Shown piece after piece: positions 44,084 through 52,784 of a stretch of 64,000 bases of DNA. Source of the stretch: CAZVFX01 sp964626565 (GTDB lineage: Bacteria > Myxococcota_A > UBA9042 > CAIXZC01); assembly GCA_964626565.1 (NCBI GenBank), contig CAZVFX010000026.1:3287-67286 (forward strand), read 5' to 3'. The notes below the pieces were generated by a model. The model saw only the letters and a program-made list of their open reading frames with translations, had not been told where the DNA came from and did no database searches. Position numbers and translations under genes: made by a program. Numbering within the stretch: position 1 is the stretch's first letter; every line of letters starts with the position of its first letter.

Positions 44084-45415
44084 TCAAGATGACAAGTGCA
44101 ACTCAGGTCCGTCGGGGTCTCCCAGGGGCTGGCCCTGCTTGCGGTGGATTTCTCCACGCGCCGCGAGATTAGCGAACAAGAAGAGGGCTGCGTTGCGAGG
44201 GGATTTCAGGTTGGCTTTGAAGTCCCGGCTGCGGCTGAAGATACCTGCGATAGCATTGAACCGCTTGCGTGCGTGAAAGCACCCTTCGGAAAGCTGTTCC
44301 GGCGTCATGAGAGAAGGCTTGAACGGGGCCTGGCCGAACCTGTACTTCGGATGAAGCCACCACTTCTCGAACAGCATGCGGCCCTCTTTCAGCAAGCGCT
44401 CGTAGACCGGCGCGCCCGGATTGGGGTTGAGCAGGTTGAAATTGCAGAGGAAGAACTTCGCCTCCAGTGCGAATTTCGCAGCCCGTTCAAAGGAGTCGAC
44501 GGTATCGTGGTCGTATCCCAGCACAAAGGACCCCCAAACCATGATGCCGTGGTCCCTGAAGACCTGCACCAGGTCCAGGTAGTCGCCGTGGCGGCGATGC
44601 CACCCTTTGCGCATCTGCTTCAGCGTCCCGTCTTCCAGCGACTCGAAACCCACCAGCGCGCACATACACCCGCTGTCTCGCATCAACGCCATCAGTTCCG
44701 CGTCCGCCGCGACGTCGAGGCTACACTGGCAGCCCCACCGCACACCCAATGGAGCCAGCGCCCGGCACAACTCCTTGCCCGTCTCCACGTCATTGAACAG
44801 GTTGTCATCGGTAAAGAACACCTGCTTGCGGCCGAGAGCACCAACCTCAGCCGCGACCTCGGCCACCGGCCGATGCCTTACGTTGTTGCCGTAGAACGAC
44901 TTGATGGAGCAGAAATCGCAGGAAAACCGGCAGCCTCTTCCGAATTGCACCAGCGGGACCTTGATATACCGTTTGCCCCTGAATATGGAGCGGTCCACGA
45001 CAAGTCCTTCCAAGGAAGGAAAGCGGCTTTCGTACCGAGGTTTCAGCACACCGCCTTCGGCATCCTGGAGCAACTGTCCCCAAACCCCTTCGGCGTCGCC
45101 GATCACCACCGAATCAGCGAACTGCGACGCCTCGTCCGGCATTAGGGTCGGATGCACCCCGCCCATCACCACTTTTACACCGCGCTGCCGATATTCCGTG
45201 GCGATCTGGTACGCGCGGCGGGCCGTGTAGGTCTCAACACTCAAAGCCACCAAGTCGGTGGGTTCGTCGAAGGGCACCTTCTCAATGCGATCGTCGTACA
45301 GCACCCGATCTATGTCGGAGGGAGTAAGCGCGGACAGAATGCCGAAGACGAGGGGTTCCAGCGAGTCTTTTGGTTTCCCGACGACCAGAGAAGGGCGTAT
45401 GAAGGTGACCTTCAT
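44084..45415 (-). CDS. B12-binding-type radical SAM protein
   Basis: A 443-residue class B-like radical SAM enzyme. The N-terminal 130 residues resemble the cobalamin-binding domain (V-V-M-G-G-V-H-P-T-L-M-P-D-E). The iron-sulfur cluster Cys are C162, C166 and C169 (G-R-G-C-R-F-S-C-D-F-C). A typical radical SAM barrel follows (F-F-T-D-D-N-L-F, then G-F-E-S-L, then G-S-F-V-L-G-Y-D-H-D). Relatives include methyltransferases and cyclases of the BchE/HpnJ type; the substrate is unknown here. A classical D-x-H-x-x-G cobalamin motif is not seen, so B12 binding is uncertain. It stands alone between the lipoprotein gene and the aminopeptidase gene. Confidence 0.85.
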   Translation of the reverse strand: MKVTFIRPSLVVGKPKDSLEPLVFGILSALTPSDIDRVLYDDRIEKVPFDEPTDLVALSVETYTARRAYQIATEYRQRGVKVVMGGVHPTLMPDEASQFADSVVIGDAEGVWGQLLQDAEGGVLKPRYESRFPSLEGLVVDRSIFRGKRYIKVPLVQFGRGCRFSCDFCSIKSFYGNNVRHRPVAEVAAEVGALGRKQVFFTDDNLFNDVETGKELCRALAPLGVRWGCQCSLDVAADAELMALMRDSGCMCALVGFESLEDGTLKQMRKGWHRRHGDYLDLVQVFRDHGIMVWGSFVLGYDHDTVDSFERAAKFALEAKFFLCNFNLLNPNPGAPVYERLLKEGRMLFEKWWLHPKYRFGQAPFKPSLMTPEQLSEGCFHARKRFNAIAGIFSRSRDFKANLKSPRNAALFLFANLAARGEIHRKQGQPLGDPDGPELHLSS

Positions 45416-45476
45416 TGGCGGACAAACAGCCGAGGCGATACCGGGCAGGCCCCTCCTTCGCAGTCAGGGTACGGTT

Positions 45477-46595
45477 TCATATGAGTTTTTCAGGATTGAG
45501 GCTTTCCAATTCGGGGATGACGAAGCGGCCGTCTTTGCGTACGAGGCGGCCGTCAAAGTGGATCTCACCGCCACCTTTCTCCGCAGTCTGAATGGAAACC
45601 AGATCCCAGTGCACCGCGGAACGGTTGCCGTTGTCGGTCTCGTCGTAGGCATTGCCCGGAGTGAGGTGGAAAGAGCCGCCGATCTTCTCGTCGAACAGCA
45701 CGTCGAGCATAGGTTCTGTGATATGGGGATTAAGACCCAGCGCAAACTCCCCGAAATAGCGGGCCGACTCGTCGGTATCCAGCACCCGGTTCAACCGATC
45801 GCTGTCTCCGGAGCACGAGGCCTCAACGATCTTGCCCTCTTTCACTTCGAATCTCACGTCCCGGAATAACACCCCCTGATACATTGAGGCCGCGTTGTAG
45901 GTGATCACTCCGTTCACAGAGTCCCGCACCGGGCAGGAGTAAACTTCGCCGTCCGGGACGTTACGTCGGCCGTCGCACTTCACCGCCCCGATTCCCTTGA
46001 CGCTGAACGAAATATCGGTGCCCGGCCCCTTTATCTCCACCCGGTCGGTGTTGGCCAGCATATCCACCAGCGGGGTCATGGCCCGGGACAGTTTCGGATA
46101 GTCCAGGGTGCAGACGCGATAGTAGTACTCCTCGAACGGCTCGGTGGCCTGCTGAGCCAGAATGGCCATGCTGGGATTGGGGTACCGGAGCACACACCAC
46201 TTGGTGTTGCTCACCCGATAGGAGTGGACCTGGCTCCAGTACGCGGTGGAGTACCATTTCATGCGGTCTTCGTCGACATCGGCATGGTCGAACGGATTGG
46301 CGCTCCCGCGCAGCGTAATGTAGGCGTCGGCCTTCTCCATGATGCCCCGATGGAATTCGCCCCATTTCTTGAACTGATCCTCGCCTGCATGCCGGGCAAA
46401 GTGGCGACTGACGTTTTCGTCGTTGTAGTACCAGAACGGTACGCCACCGGCCTTGGTGGCGCACTCGATGAGCTTGCGGCCCAGATCGAGAGTCTCCAGC
46501 CCCTTGAATTCGAAGTAGATGATCTCGCCCTGTTTCAGCTCAACGCTGTAGTCGATGAGCATTTCAGCCAGTTTATCCATGCGCGGGTCTTGCAT
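45477..46595 (-). CDS. Aminopeptidase, M29 family (AmpS/PepS-like)
   Basis: A 372-residue cytosolic metallo-aminopeptidase. M29 features are the metal-ligand segments D-G-E-V-Y-S, G-E-F-A-L-G-L-N, I-G-G-S-F-H-L-T-P-G-N-A-Y and S-A-V-H-W-D-L-V. The family removes N-terminal residues, with two metal ions per subunit, and works in peptide turnover. Slightly shorter than the usual 400-410 residues. A strong ribosome binding site (GAGGAGGGAG) precedes ATG 46595 and a promoter lies at 46624-46652. Confidence 0.88.
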   Translation of the reverse strand: MQDPRMDKLAEMLIDYSVELKQGEIIYFEFKGLETLDLGRKLIECATKAGGVPFWYYNDENVSRHFARHAGEDQFKKWGEFHRGIMEKADAYITLRGSANPFDHADVDEDRMKWYSTAYWSQVHSYRVSNTKWCVLRYPNPSMAILAQQATEPFEEYYYRVCTLDYPKLSRAMTPLVDMLANTDRVEIKGPGTDISFSVKGIGAVKCDGRRNVPDGEVYSCPVRDSVNGVITYNAASMYQGVLFRDVRFEVKEGKIVEASCSGDSDRLNRVLDTDESARYFGEFALGLNPHITEPMLDVLFDEKIGGSFHLTPGNAYDETDNGNRSAVHWDLVSIQTAEKGGGEIHFDGRLVRKDGRFVIPELESLNPEKLI

Positions 46596-46623
46596 AACTC
46601 CCTCCTCAGCTTGTGCGAATACA

Positions 46624-46652
46624 CATATAGCAATCAGGCCCTCATTTGTGAA
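46624..46652 (-). promoter_or_regulatory. Candidate sigma70 promoter for the M29 peptidase
   Basis: On the minus strand TTCACA (46652-46647, five of six) and TATATG (46629-46624, four of six) are 17 bases apart, about 30 bases before the start codon. Confidence 0.5.
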
Positions 46653-46686
46653 GGTAAATTCAGGCCCGGGGCTCAGGGAATTGAAA

Positions 46687-46704
46687 ATTGATAATTGCCT
46701 CTAC
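46687..46704 (-). repeat. Copy of 18-base 3'-of-stop repeat
   Basis: ATTGATAATTGCCTCTAC is the exact inverse of the 18 bases at 12946-12963. It lies seven bases beyond the TAG of the MopE lipoprotein (46711) in the sense of that gene, the same position relative to a gene end as the copies at 11357 and 12946. Confidence 0.8.
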
Positions 46705-46710
46705 CTGCCT

Positions 46711-49700
46711 CTAATTACATCCCCCGCCGCCGTTCCAGCTTGCGCAGCAGTGCTTGCAGTCCCAGGCGGCCCACTGTCCGCCGGCCTGTTGAGCCTTGCA
46801 GCCGCCACTGCAGCATCCGGCCCCGTCGTCAGGCAACCCGTAGTAGCTCAACAGCTTCCCGCAGGAGCCCTTGCACTGCCCCCCGGACCACTTCCAATGG
46901 GGAGACGGCCCGCACTTGCACTGACTGCCCGAGCAATAATATCCCCACGAGCAGCCGCCGCAGCTCCCGCCACACCCATCGGAACCGCATTGCTTGCCGG
47001 AACAGTTGGGCTGGCAGATGCAGTTGCCGTTGCCATTGCAGTTGTGATTGGCGGGACAACCTCCGCAACTGCCACCGCAGCCGTCGGGACCGCACTGTTT
47101 TCCCGAGCAGTTTGGCTGACAAACGCACGCTCCACCCTGGCAGGTGTAGTTGCCCTGACAACTTCCACAACTGTCGCCGCAGCCGTCATCACCGCACACT
47201 TTGCCGTCGCAGGAAGGCACCGCCGGGTTCAGCGGCTCACAATCCTGGGAGTCGAGGACGCCGTCGTTGTCGTCATCAACGTCGAGGCAATCCAGCTCAC
47301 CGTCATCGTCGCTGTCGGGATAACCTTCGTCTACCTGACCGTCGCAGTTGTTGTCGTCTCCGTCGCATTCTTCGTCCGCACCGGGGAAGTGGCTCGGGTC
47401 AGTGTCGTTACAATCGTCGCCGTTGGCAACGTAGAAGTCAGGCGCCTCGCAGGCGACGACTGCAATCAAGGGATTGCCATACCCGTCCCCATCTCCATCG
47501 CCGTACCAGGGCTGCCCGTCCATGGCATCCAAATCCACATCGCCGTCACAGTCGTTGTCCACGCCATCACACACTTCATCTACCGCCCCTTCCAGCGGGT
47601 CACAAATCTGGGGCACGCCCTCCGGGCAGTTCTCGACGGTGTGTTCGCACGGCCCCAGCCCGCAGGTCGTGGTGCCCATCTCCTCGTCATCAGCGCCGTC
47701 GCAATCGTCATCTTCGCCATTGCAGAGTTCAGGCGCACCCGGGAAGGCCGTCGGATCCTGAGGCTGGCAATCGTCCAGGTCGTCAAATCCGTCATTGTCG
47801 TCATCGTCGTCACACGCGTCGCCCTGACCGTCGTCGTCTATGTCCGTCTGGTCGGAATTGGGCGTTGCAGGGCAATTGTCCACCAGGTCCTCCAAACCAT
47901 CGTCATCATCGTCGTCGTCAACGCAATCGGCCACGTGATCGTCATCAAGATCAGGGAATCCGTTGTCGGCAAGACCGTCACAGTCGTCGTCTTCGCCGTT
48001 GCACACCTCTTCAACCCCGGGGTAGATCGTTTCGTCCAACGGTTTGCAGTCTCCCGCCTCAATCGCGGTGTACAGGTTCCCCGGCTCGCACAGACATTTT
48101 GACTCCTCCTGCACACCAAAGCCATCCTGGTCCAAATCGAGATAATAGGTCTGACATCCTTCCGCACCGTCTTCATCGATTGCAAAATCACAATCGTCGT
48201 CCACACCGTTGCACGCCTCTGCCGCCAGGTGGGACACGTCGGGGTTCATCGGCTCACAGTCGTTGACGTCGTTTTCTCCATCGTTGTCGTCGTCGTCGTC
48301 GCACAGGTCGCCCACCCCGTCCTCATCGTTGTCCAACTGCTCTGGATTGGCCAGAACAGGGCAATTGTCGTCGACGTCGAGGATGCCGTCGTTGTCATCG
48401 TCCGGGTCGTTGCAGTCTACCAGCCCGTCCTGGTCGAGGTCCTCGAGGTTCTCATCGATGTCCCCGTCGCAATCGTTGTCCAGCCCGTCGCAGGTTTCCG
48501 GCTCCGACCCTTCGAACGGGTTGCAGATCGCCAGTTCACCATCTTCGCAGTTGTCCACCGTGTGCTCGCATTCTCCCAGTCCGCACGAGGTCTCCCCCAT
48601 GCCTTCATCCTGTTCGCCATCGCAGTTGTCGTCGATGCCGTTGCAAAGCTCCGGCGCGCCGGGATGGACGCCCACGTTGAACGGCTCGCAGTCCTCTTCG
48701 TCAGCAACCTGGTCGTTGTCGTCATCGGGGTCGCACGCGTCGCCCACGGTGTCCAGGTCGAAATCCTCCTGGTCTTCATTGGCGATGGAAGGGCAATTGT
48801 CCAGGCCGTCAGGGATGCCATCACCGTCGTCGTCCTCGGTCAAACAGTCGGCCACCCCGTCTTCATCGGTATCCTGGTAACCTTCGTCGGTGGCCCCGTC
48901 ACAATTGTCATCGGTGCCATTGCACAGCTCTGTTCCAGCCCCTTCCAGGGGGTCGCACTCCACCGGAGACCCATCTACACAGTTGTCCACCGTGTGAGCA
49001 CAAACTCCCACTCCACAGCCGGTCTTCCCCAAGTCCTCGTCCACTTCCTCGTTACAGTTGTCATCAATCCCGTTGCACTCTTCCGGCGCCGGGATCGGCG
49101 CATCGCAATCGGTGAGCCCTTCTTCGGAGCAGTTTCTGGTGCCCGGACAAACTCCATCTTCGTTTTCCGCAAAGCAGTTGGTCCACGAGCTCTTGTAAAT
49201 GGCAAATTCGCTGCATTCGCACTCTCCGGAATCAGCAGGAACGCACTGCATGGCCGTCTGTCCGGAGATAAGGTCGGCCTCCACACACTCGTAGCCTCCG
49301 GGACAGACCCCGATCTCCTCACACTCCGCGCCGCAGAATGCGCCTTGGGAGCCCGCGTCCACGCACCTCGCCCCGGTGTCGATGCCACTGGAATAGCACT
49401 CCAAATGAGTGGTGCACGGCATGCACAACGACAGGAATTCCGGCAGGCAGACGAACACCAGGTCGGGTGCGGCACCCATATCCTGAACGCACTGCCACCC
49501 CTGGGGGCACTCAGTGACGCAGGTGCTGGTGCACACCTGGCCCGAATGACTCTCGACGCAGTAACCCGAGGTGCAGTCGTCTTCATCACTGCACGGCCAG
49601 CCGAATGCCCCCGGTTCGATGCTGTCCAGCCCGGCATCGGCGCCAAAATCGGCGGTCATCCCGTCCGCGAGGTCAAGGCCCAGGCCACCGTCGGGCAGCA

Positions 49701-49839
49701 GCGGCTCGGTGTCGGTCTGCAGGGGGCCCAGGTCCGCGGTTCCGGTATCCAGCAGCACCGGCGCACTTTCAGAGGCCGAAGAGCAAGACCAGATCAACAT
49801 AACTATGGCTAGAATGAACGCCGCCGGGCTATTCCGCAT
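46711..49839 (-). CDS. MopE/thrombospondin-3-like Asp- and Cys-rich lipoprotein
   Basis: A 1,042-residue exported protein. The signal peptide ends in I-W-S-C19 (Trp at -2 is atypical for a lipobox). An acidic linker, several EGF-like Cys clusters (about residues 80-240), and then nine MopE units (C-N-G-x-D-D-N-C-D-G-x-x-D-E type) follow. These alternate with thrombospondin type 3-like calcium loops (D-x-D-x-D-G-x-x-D-x-x-D-N-C-P). The last 170 residues contain three C-G-x-D-G-C-G-G-S-C-G units. Calcium binding is expected; MopE of Methylococcus is a copper-binding surface protein, but that need not apply here. ATG 49839 is chosen for GGGGAGG six bases upstream. Confidence 0.83.
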   Translation of the reverse strand: MRNSPAAFILAIVMLIWSCSSASESAPVLLDTGTADLGPLQTDTEPLLPDGGLGLDLADGMTADFGADAGLDSIEPGAFGWPCSDEDDCTSGYCVESHSGQVCTSTCVTECPQGWQCVQDMGAAPDLVFVCLPEFLSLCMPCTTHLECYSSGIDTGARCVDAGSQGAFCGAECEEIGVCPGGYECVEADLISGQTAMQCVPADSGECECSEFAIYKSSWTNCFAENEDGVCPGTRNCSEEGLTDCDAPIPAPEECNGIDDNCNEEVDEDLGKTGCGVGVCAHTVDNCVDGSPVECDPLEGAGTELCNGTDDNCDGATDEGYQDTDEDGVADCLTEDDDGDGIPDGLDNCPSIANEDQEDFDLDTVGDACDPDDDNDQVADEEDCEPFNVGVHPGAPELCNGIDDNCDGEQDEGMGETSCGLGECEHTVDNCEDGELAICNPFEGSEPETCDGLDNDCDGDIDENLEDLDQDGLVDCNDPDDDNDGILDVDDNCPVLANPEQLDNDEDGVGDLCDDDDDNDGENDVNDCEPMNPDVSHLAAEACNGVDDDCDFAIDEDGAEGCQTYYLDLDQDGFGVQEESKCLCEPGNLYTAIEAGDCKPLDETIYPGVEEVCNGEDDDCDGLADNGFPDLDDDHVADCVDDDDDDDGLEDLVDNCPATPNSDQTDIDDDGQGDACDDDDDNDGFDDLDDCQPQDPTAFPGAPELCNGEDDDCDGADDEEMGTTTCGLGPCEHTVENCPEGVPQICDPLEGAVDEVCDGVDNDCDGDVDLDAMDGQPWYGDGDGDGYGNPLIAVVACEAPDFYVANGDDCNDTDPSHFPGADEECDGDDNNCDGQVDEGYPDSDDDGELDCLDVDDDNDGVLDSQDCEPLNPAVPSCDGKVCGDDGCGDSCGSCQGNYTCQGGACVCQPNCSGKQCGPDGCGGSCGGCPANHNCNGNGNCICQPNCSGKQCGSDGCGGSCGGCSWGYYCSGSQCKCGPSPHWKWSGGQCKGSCGKLLSYYGLPDDGAGCCSGGCKAQQAGGQWAAWDCKHCCASWNGGGGCN

Positions 49840-49881
49840 GTAGCACCTCCCCATCACTCGTGGGCTGCCAGAGTCGAATCA

Positions 49882-49911
49882 AGCATACCGCTCCGGGGTA
49901 GCCACCGTCAA
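49882..49911 (-). promoter_or_regulatory. Candidate promoter for the MopE lipoprotein
   Basis: On the minus strand TTGACG (49911-49906, five of six) stands 18 bases before TATGCT (49887-49882, four of six), about 40 bases before ATG 49839. Confidence 0.45.
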
Positions 49912-50011
49912 CGACGGCGACGAATGTTAACGCGGTGGTTGCGTCATGGGATGCTGATTAGTAATATTGATTCCTGAGTTTGAAAACTACCGGTGGTTTC
50001 CTGGAGGTATC

Positions 50012-52201
50012 TTGACAGTGTCGTTGCCCCGCCTGTCGGTCTTGTTCGTCGTGTTGGCCGCACCCCTGATCCTGTCCCAATGTGAGTTCGTCGCCGAAGA
50101 GGACAACCTTCCTCTGGAAACTGCGGCACAGCCGATTATCGGTGGACAGCCCGACAGCGGCCACCCTGCGGTTGGCGCGGTGCAGATGACCCAGCACCTG
50201 TGCAGCGGCACCCTCATTTCACCGAAGATCGTGCTGACGGCTGCCCACTGTGTGGCCACCGATACCCCGGTGCAGTTCGGTATGGGGCCGTCCACGAGCA
50301 ACGCCACCGCCATCTACAACATCGTGAAATCGATCCCCCACCCTCAATTCGGGCAGCAGGTCATTGACAACGCGGTGGTTCAGGTCCACGACATTGCAGT
50401 GGTCGTGCTTCAGCAGGCTGCATCGACGCCGCCCATCAAGTTCCGGACCCAGTCCATAGTTGGGATGGAAGGCTCGCCGATCACCTTCGTAGGGTACGGC
50501 CAGTCCAGCCTCACCAACCCCTATTCATCGGGCAAGAAGATGTACGTCGCATCGACAATTGGCGACGTAAATGCCCAGGGCTTCTGGAACTTCACCACCC
50601 CGGCGAACCCGAAGAACACCTGCGTGGGTGATTCGGGAGGGCCTGCGCTGCTCAGCACGGGCGGCGTCGAGGAGGTGATAAGCGTAGTGTCGGCAGGTGA
50701 CGAAGGGTGCGTGCAGAACGGTTGGAACACCCGCGTCGACATTCACGCGGCCTGGATCCAGAACCAGATCGAGGCTTACGACTCGGGAAGTGTCAACCCG
50801 GTGTGTGGCAACGGCCTTTGCGAAAGCAGCGAAACCGAGCAGAGCTGTCCGGCTGACTGCTCCGGCGGCCAGACGGGATTGGGCGACCCGTGCAACTCAC
50901 CCAGCGATTGTAACTCGCCGCTGGTTTGCGTCACCGCGTCCGACGGCTCCTATTGCACCCAACTCTGCCCCGACCCCAACGGCGGCGGGGGATGCCCTTC
51001 CGGCTGGACGTGCGCGCCTCTGCAGGACCCGCCGCCCAGCGGCGAAGGAGTGTGCATCAAGACTGGCGGAGGCGGCAACTGCGGAAACGGGGTCTGCGAA
51101 TCGGGCGAGAGCAGCCAGAGTTGCCCCTCCGATTGCGGCGGCGGAGGCTGCGGCAGCATCACCTATCAGGGTTGTTGCAACGGTGAGACTCTCACCTGGT
51201 GCGAGAACGAAGAACTGCAGGAGATGAACTGCTCTAACAACCCGTCCTGTGGCTGGAACACTCAGGCCGGCTTCTACGATTGCGGCTCAAACGGCGGCGA
51301 GGACCCGTCGGGAGCGTACCCCAAGGGGTGCGGCGGTGGGCCGGTGGACCCGGTGTGCGGAAACAACAAGTGCGAACCGGGGGAAAGCGAGCAGACCTGC
51401 CCCGCTGATTGTGGCGGCGGAGTGGGCGGCTGTGGCGATGGTGTTTGCGGCAAAGCGGAGAACTACGAAAGCTGCGCCGCGGACTGCACCGCCGCCGACT
51501 GCGGAAATACCTCCTACGAAGGCTGCTGCGCCGGAGAAGTACTCACCTGGTGCGAAAACGGCGGCCTGCTTATGATCAACTGCGTTACCAACGAAAAATG
51601 CGGCTGGTTCTCTGACGGAGGATACTACAACTGCGGCACCGCTGGGGGCAGTGACCCGAGCGGTCAGAACCAGCTCAGTTGCGATGGGGGAGGCCCCCCG
51701 CCGGTGTGCGGGAACGGCATGTGCGAAGCCGGGGAAAATGAGCAGGTTTGTGCCGCGGACTGCGGCCCCAATCAGGCGGTGTGTGGTAACGGGGTTTGCG
51801 AGACGGGCGAGAACATCCTTGTCTGTGCCGCTGACTGCGGCATTACCGAGCCCGAATGCGGCGACGGCACCTGCGATGAAGAAGAAACGGCAACCTCCTG
51901 CCCGGCCGACTGCGGCAGTAAACCTGTCGACCCGTGCGGCGACGGCACCTGCGCCGAAGGTGAAACCGAGGCCTCCTGTCCGGCCGACTGCGACGACACC
52001 AAACCAGACCCCACGAAAAAGTGCGGCGATGGGACGTGCGGCAGCGATGAGAACTGCGCCTCCTGTGCCGAGGACTGTGGCATATGCATCGGTGGCGGCG
52101 GCAACAGTTCTTGCAACATGAGCCCGGTCCCCGCATCACCGTGGCCCCTCCTGCTGCTCCTGGCCCTTTGCCTGTTCACGCGACGAAGGACCAATGCTTG
52201 A
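50012..52201 (+). CDS. Secreted trypsin-like serine protease, Cys repeats, MYXO-CTERM-like tail
   Basis: About 729 residues from TTG 50012, chosen because GGAGG lies five bases upstream; the frame extends upstream to 49967. A signal peptide (about 6-22) and a short propeptide precede I-I-G-G at residue 42, a trypsin-type activation site. The S1 domain has the complete triad H79 (L-T-A-A-H-C), D127 (V-H-D-I-A) and S208 (G-D-S-G-G-P). Nine C-G-N-G-x-C-E-x-G-E-x-x-x-x-C-x-x-D-C units follow, interrupted by two Trp-rich Cys modules. The C terminus is Cys, a short spacer, a Leu-rich membrane helix and R-R-R, the layout of a MYXO-CTERM sorting signal. It is thus probably processed and anchored at the surface. 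Confidence 0.85.
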   Translation: MTVSLPRLSVLFVVLAAPLILSQCEFVAEEDNLPLETAAQPIIGGQPDSGHPAVGAVQMTQHLCSGTLISPKIVLTAAHCVATDTPVQFGMGPSTSNATAIYNIVKSIPHPQFGQQVIDNAVVQVHDIAVVVLQQAASTPPIKFRTQSIVGMEGSPITFVGYGQSSLTNPYSSGKKMYVASTIGDVNAQGFWNFTTPANPKNTCVGDSGGPALLSTGGVEEVISVVSAGDEGCVQNGWNTRVDIHAAWIQNQIEAYDSGSVNPVCGNGLCESSETEQSCPADCSGGQTGLGDPCNSPSDCNSPLVCVTASDGSYCTQLCPDPNGGGGCPSGWTCAPLQDPPPSGEGVCIKTGGGGNCGNGVCESGESSQSCPSDCGGGGCGSITYQGCCNGETLTWCENEELQEMNCSNNPSCGWNTQAGFYDCGSNGGEDPSGAYPKGCGGGPVDPVCGNNKCEPGESEQTCPADCGGGVGGCGDGVCGKAENYESCAADCTAADCGNTSYEGCCAGEVLTWCENGGLLMINCVTNEKCGWFSDGGYYNCGTAGGSDPSGQNQLSCDGGGPPPVCGNGMCEAGENEQVCAADCGPNQAVCGNGVCETGENILVCAADCGITEPECGDGTCDEEETATSCPADCGSKPVDPCGDGTCAEGETEASCPADCDDTKPDPTKKCGDGTCGSDENCASCAEDCGICIGGGGNSSCNMSPVPASPWPLLLLLALCLFTRRRTNA

Positions 52202-52784
52202 CCGCTATGCACGCCACCTGATCCAGCCAGCTATCAACTCCCTGGCCCGGCCGCTGCAAAAACTCGGCATTACCCCCAATCACATCACCATTGCCGGCCT
52301 CCTTTTCGGGGTCGCCTCCGGAGCCGCGTTTTACCTGGGAAATAGCTGGCTGGCTCTCATACTGCTACTGCTCTCCGGCCTCCTGGACCTGCTCGACGGC
52401 TCTCTCGCTCGCCTCACCAACAAATCCGGAGCCTGGGGAGGTTTTCTGGACGTTGTCTCCGACCGGGCTGTGGAAAGTGCGGTGATCATCTTCTACGCTT
52501 TCTCCTACCCCGACGCGGCTCAAGGACTCACGGTTCTGGCTTGTGCCATAATCCTCAATCTCACCGCGTTCCTCACCGTGGGAGCCATCGCGGCGCGGGA
52601 AGGAGAGAAGGAATTCTACTACCAGGCCGGCATCACCGAACGGGCGGAGACGTTCGTCTTCTTCGTCCTTTTCTACTCCTTGCCCGAATACCGGCACCTC
52701 TGGATCTACCTTTTCGCCGGACTCGTTTTCGTCACAGTTGTCCAAAGATGTGTGGAAGCGGCGAAGCTGTTCAGGCAGAGCTAG
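52194..52784 (+). CDS. CDP-alcohol phosphatidyltransferase
   Basis: A 196-residue inner-membrane enzyme joining a CDP-linked lipid to an alcohol. The family signature is complete: D65-x-x-D68-G-x-x-A-R73-x8-G82-x3-D86-x3-D90. Five to six hydrophobic segments. The alcohol (glycerol phosphate, inositol phosphate or another) cannot be told from sequence by eye. It starts eight bases inside the protease gene, and its 3' end overlaps the convergent FG-GAP lipoprotein gene by four bases. Confidence 0.88.
   Translation: MLDRYARHLIQPAINSLARPLQKLGITPNHITIAGLLFGVASGAAFYLGNSWLALILLLLSGLLDLLDGSLARLTNKSGAWGGFLDVVSDRAVESAVIIFYAFSYPDAAQGLTVLACAIILNLTAFLTVGAIAAREGEKEFYYQAGITERAETFVFFVLFYSLPEYRHLWIYLFAGLVFVTVVQRCVEAAKLFRQS

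Noticed and set aside
47200..48900. Regularly spaced repeats that might suggest a CRISPR array
   Set aside because: The periodic units are coding MopE and thrombospondin-3-like repeats in one open frame, of unequal sequence and spacing; there are no identical direct repeats with unique spacers.
46695..49812. Two long plus-strand open frames (46695-48266 and 48229-49812)
   Set aside because: They are opposite the MopE lipoprotein and consist of Arg/His-rich or Val/Ile-rich low-complexity sequence produced by the Asp/Cys codon repeats.
50012..50017. TTGACA as a -35 promoter box
   Set aside because: No -10 box follows at 16-18 bases, and a GGAGG five bases upstream makes the TTG a start codon for the protease instead.
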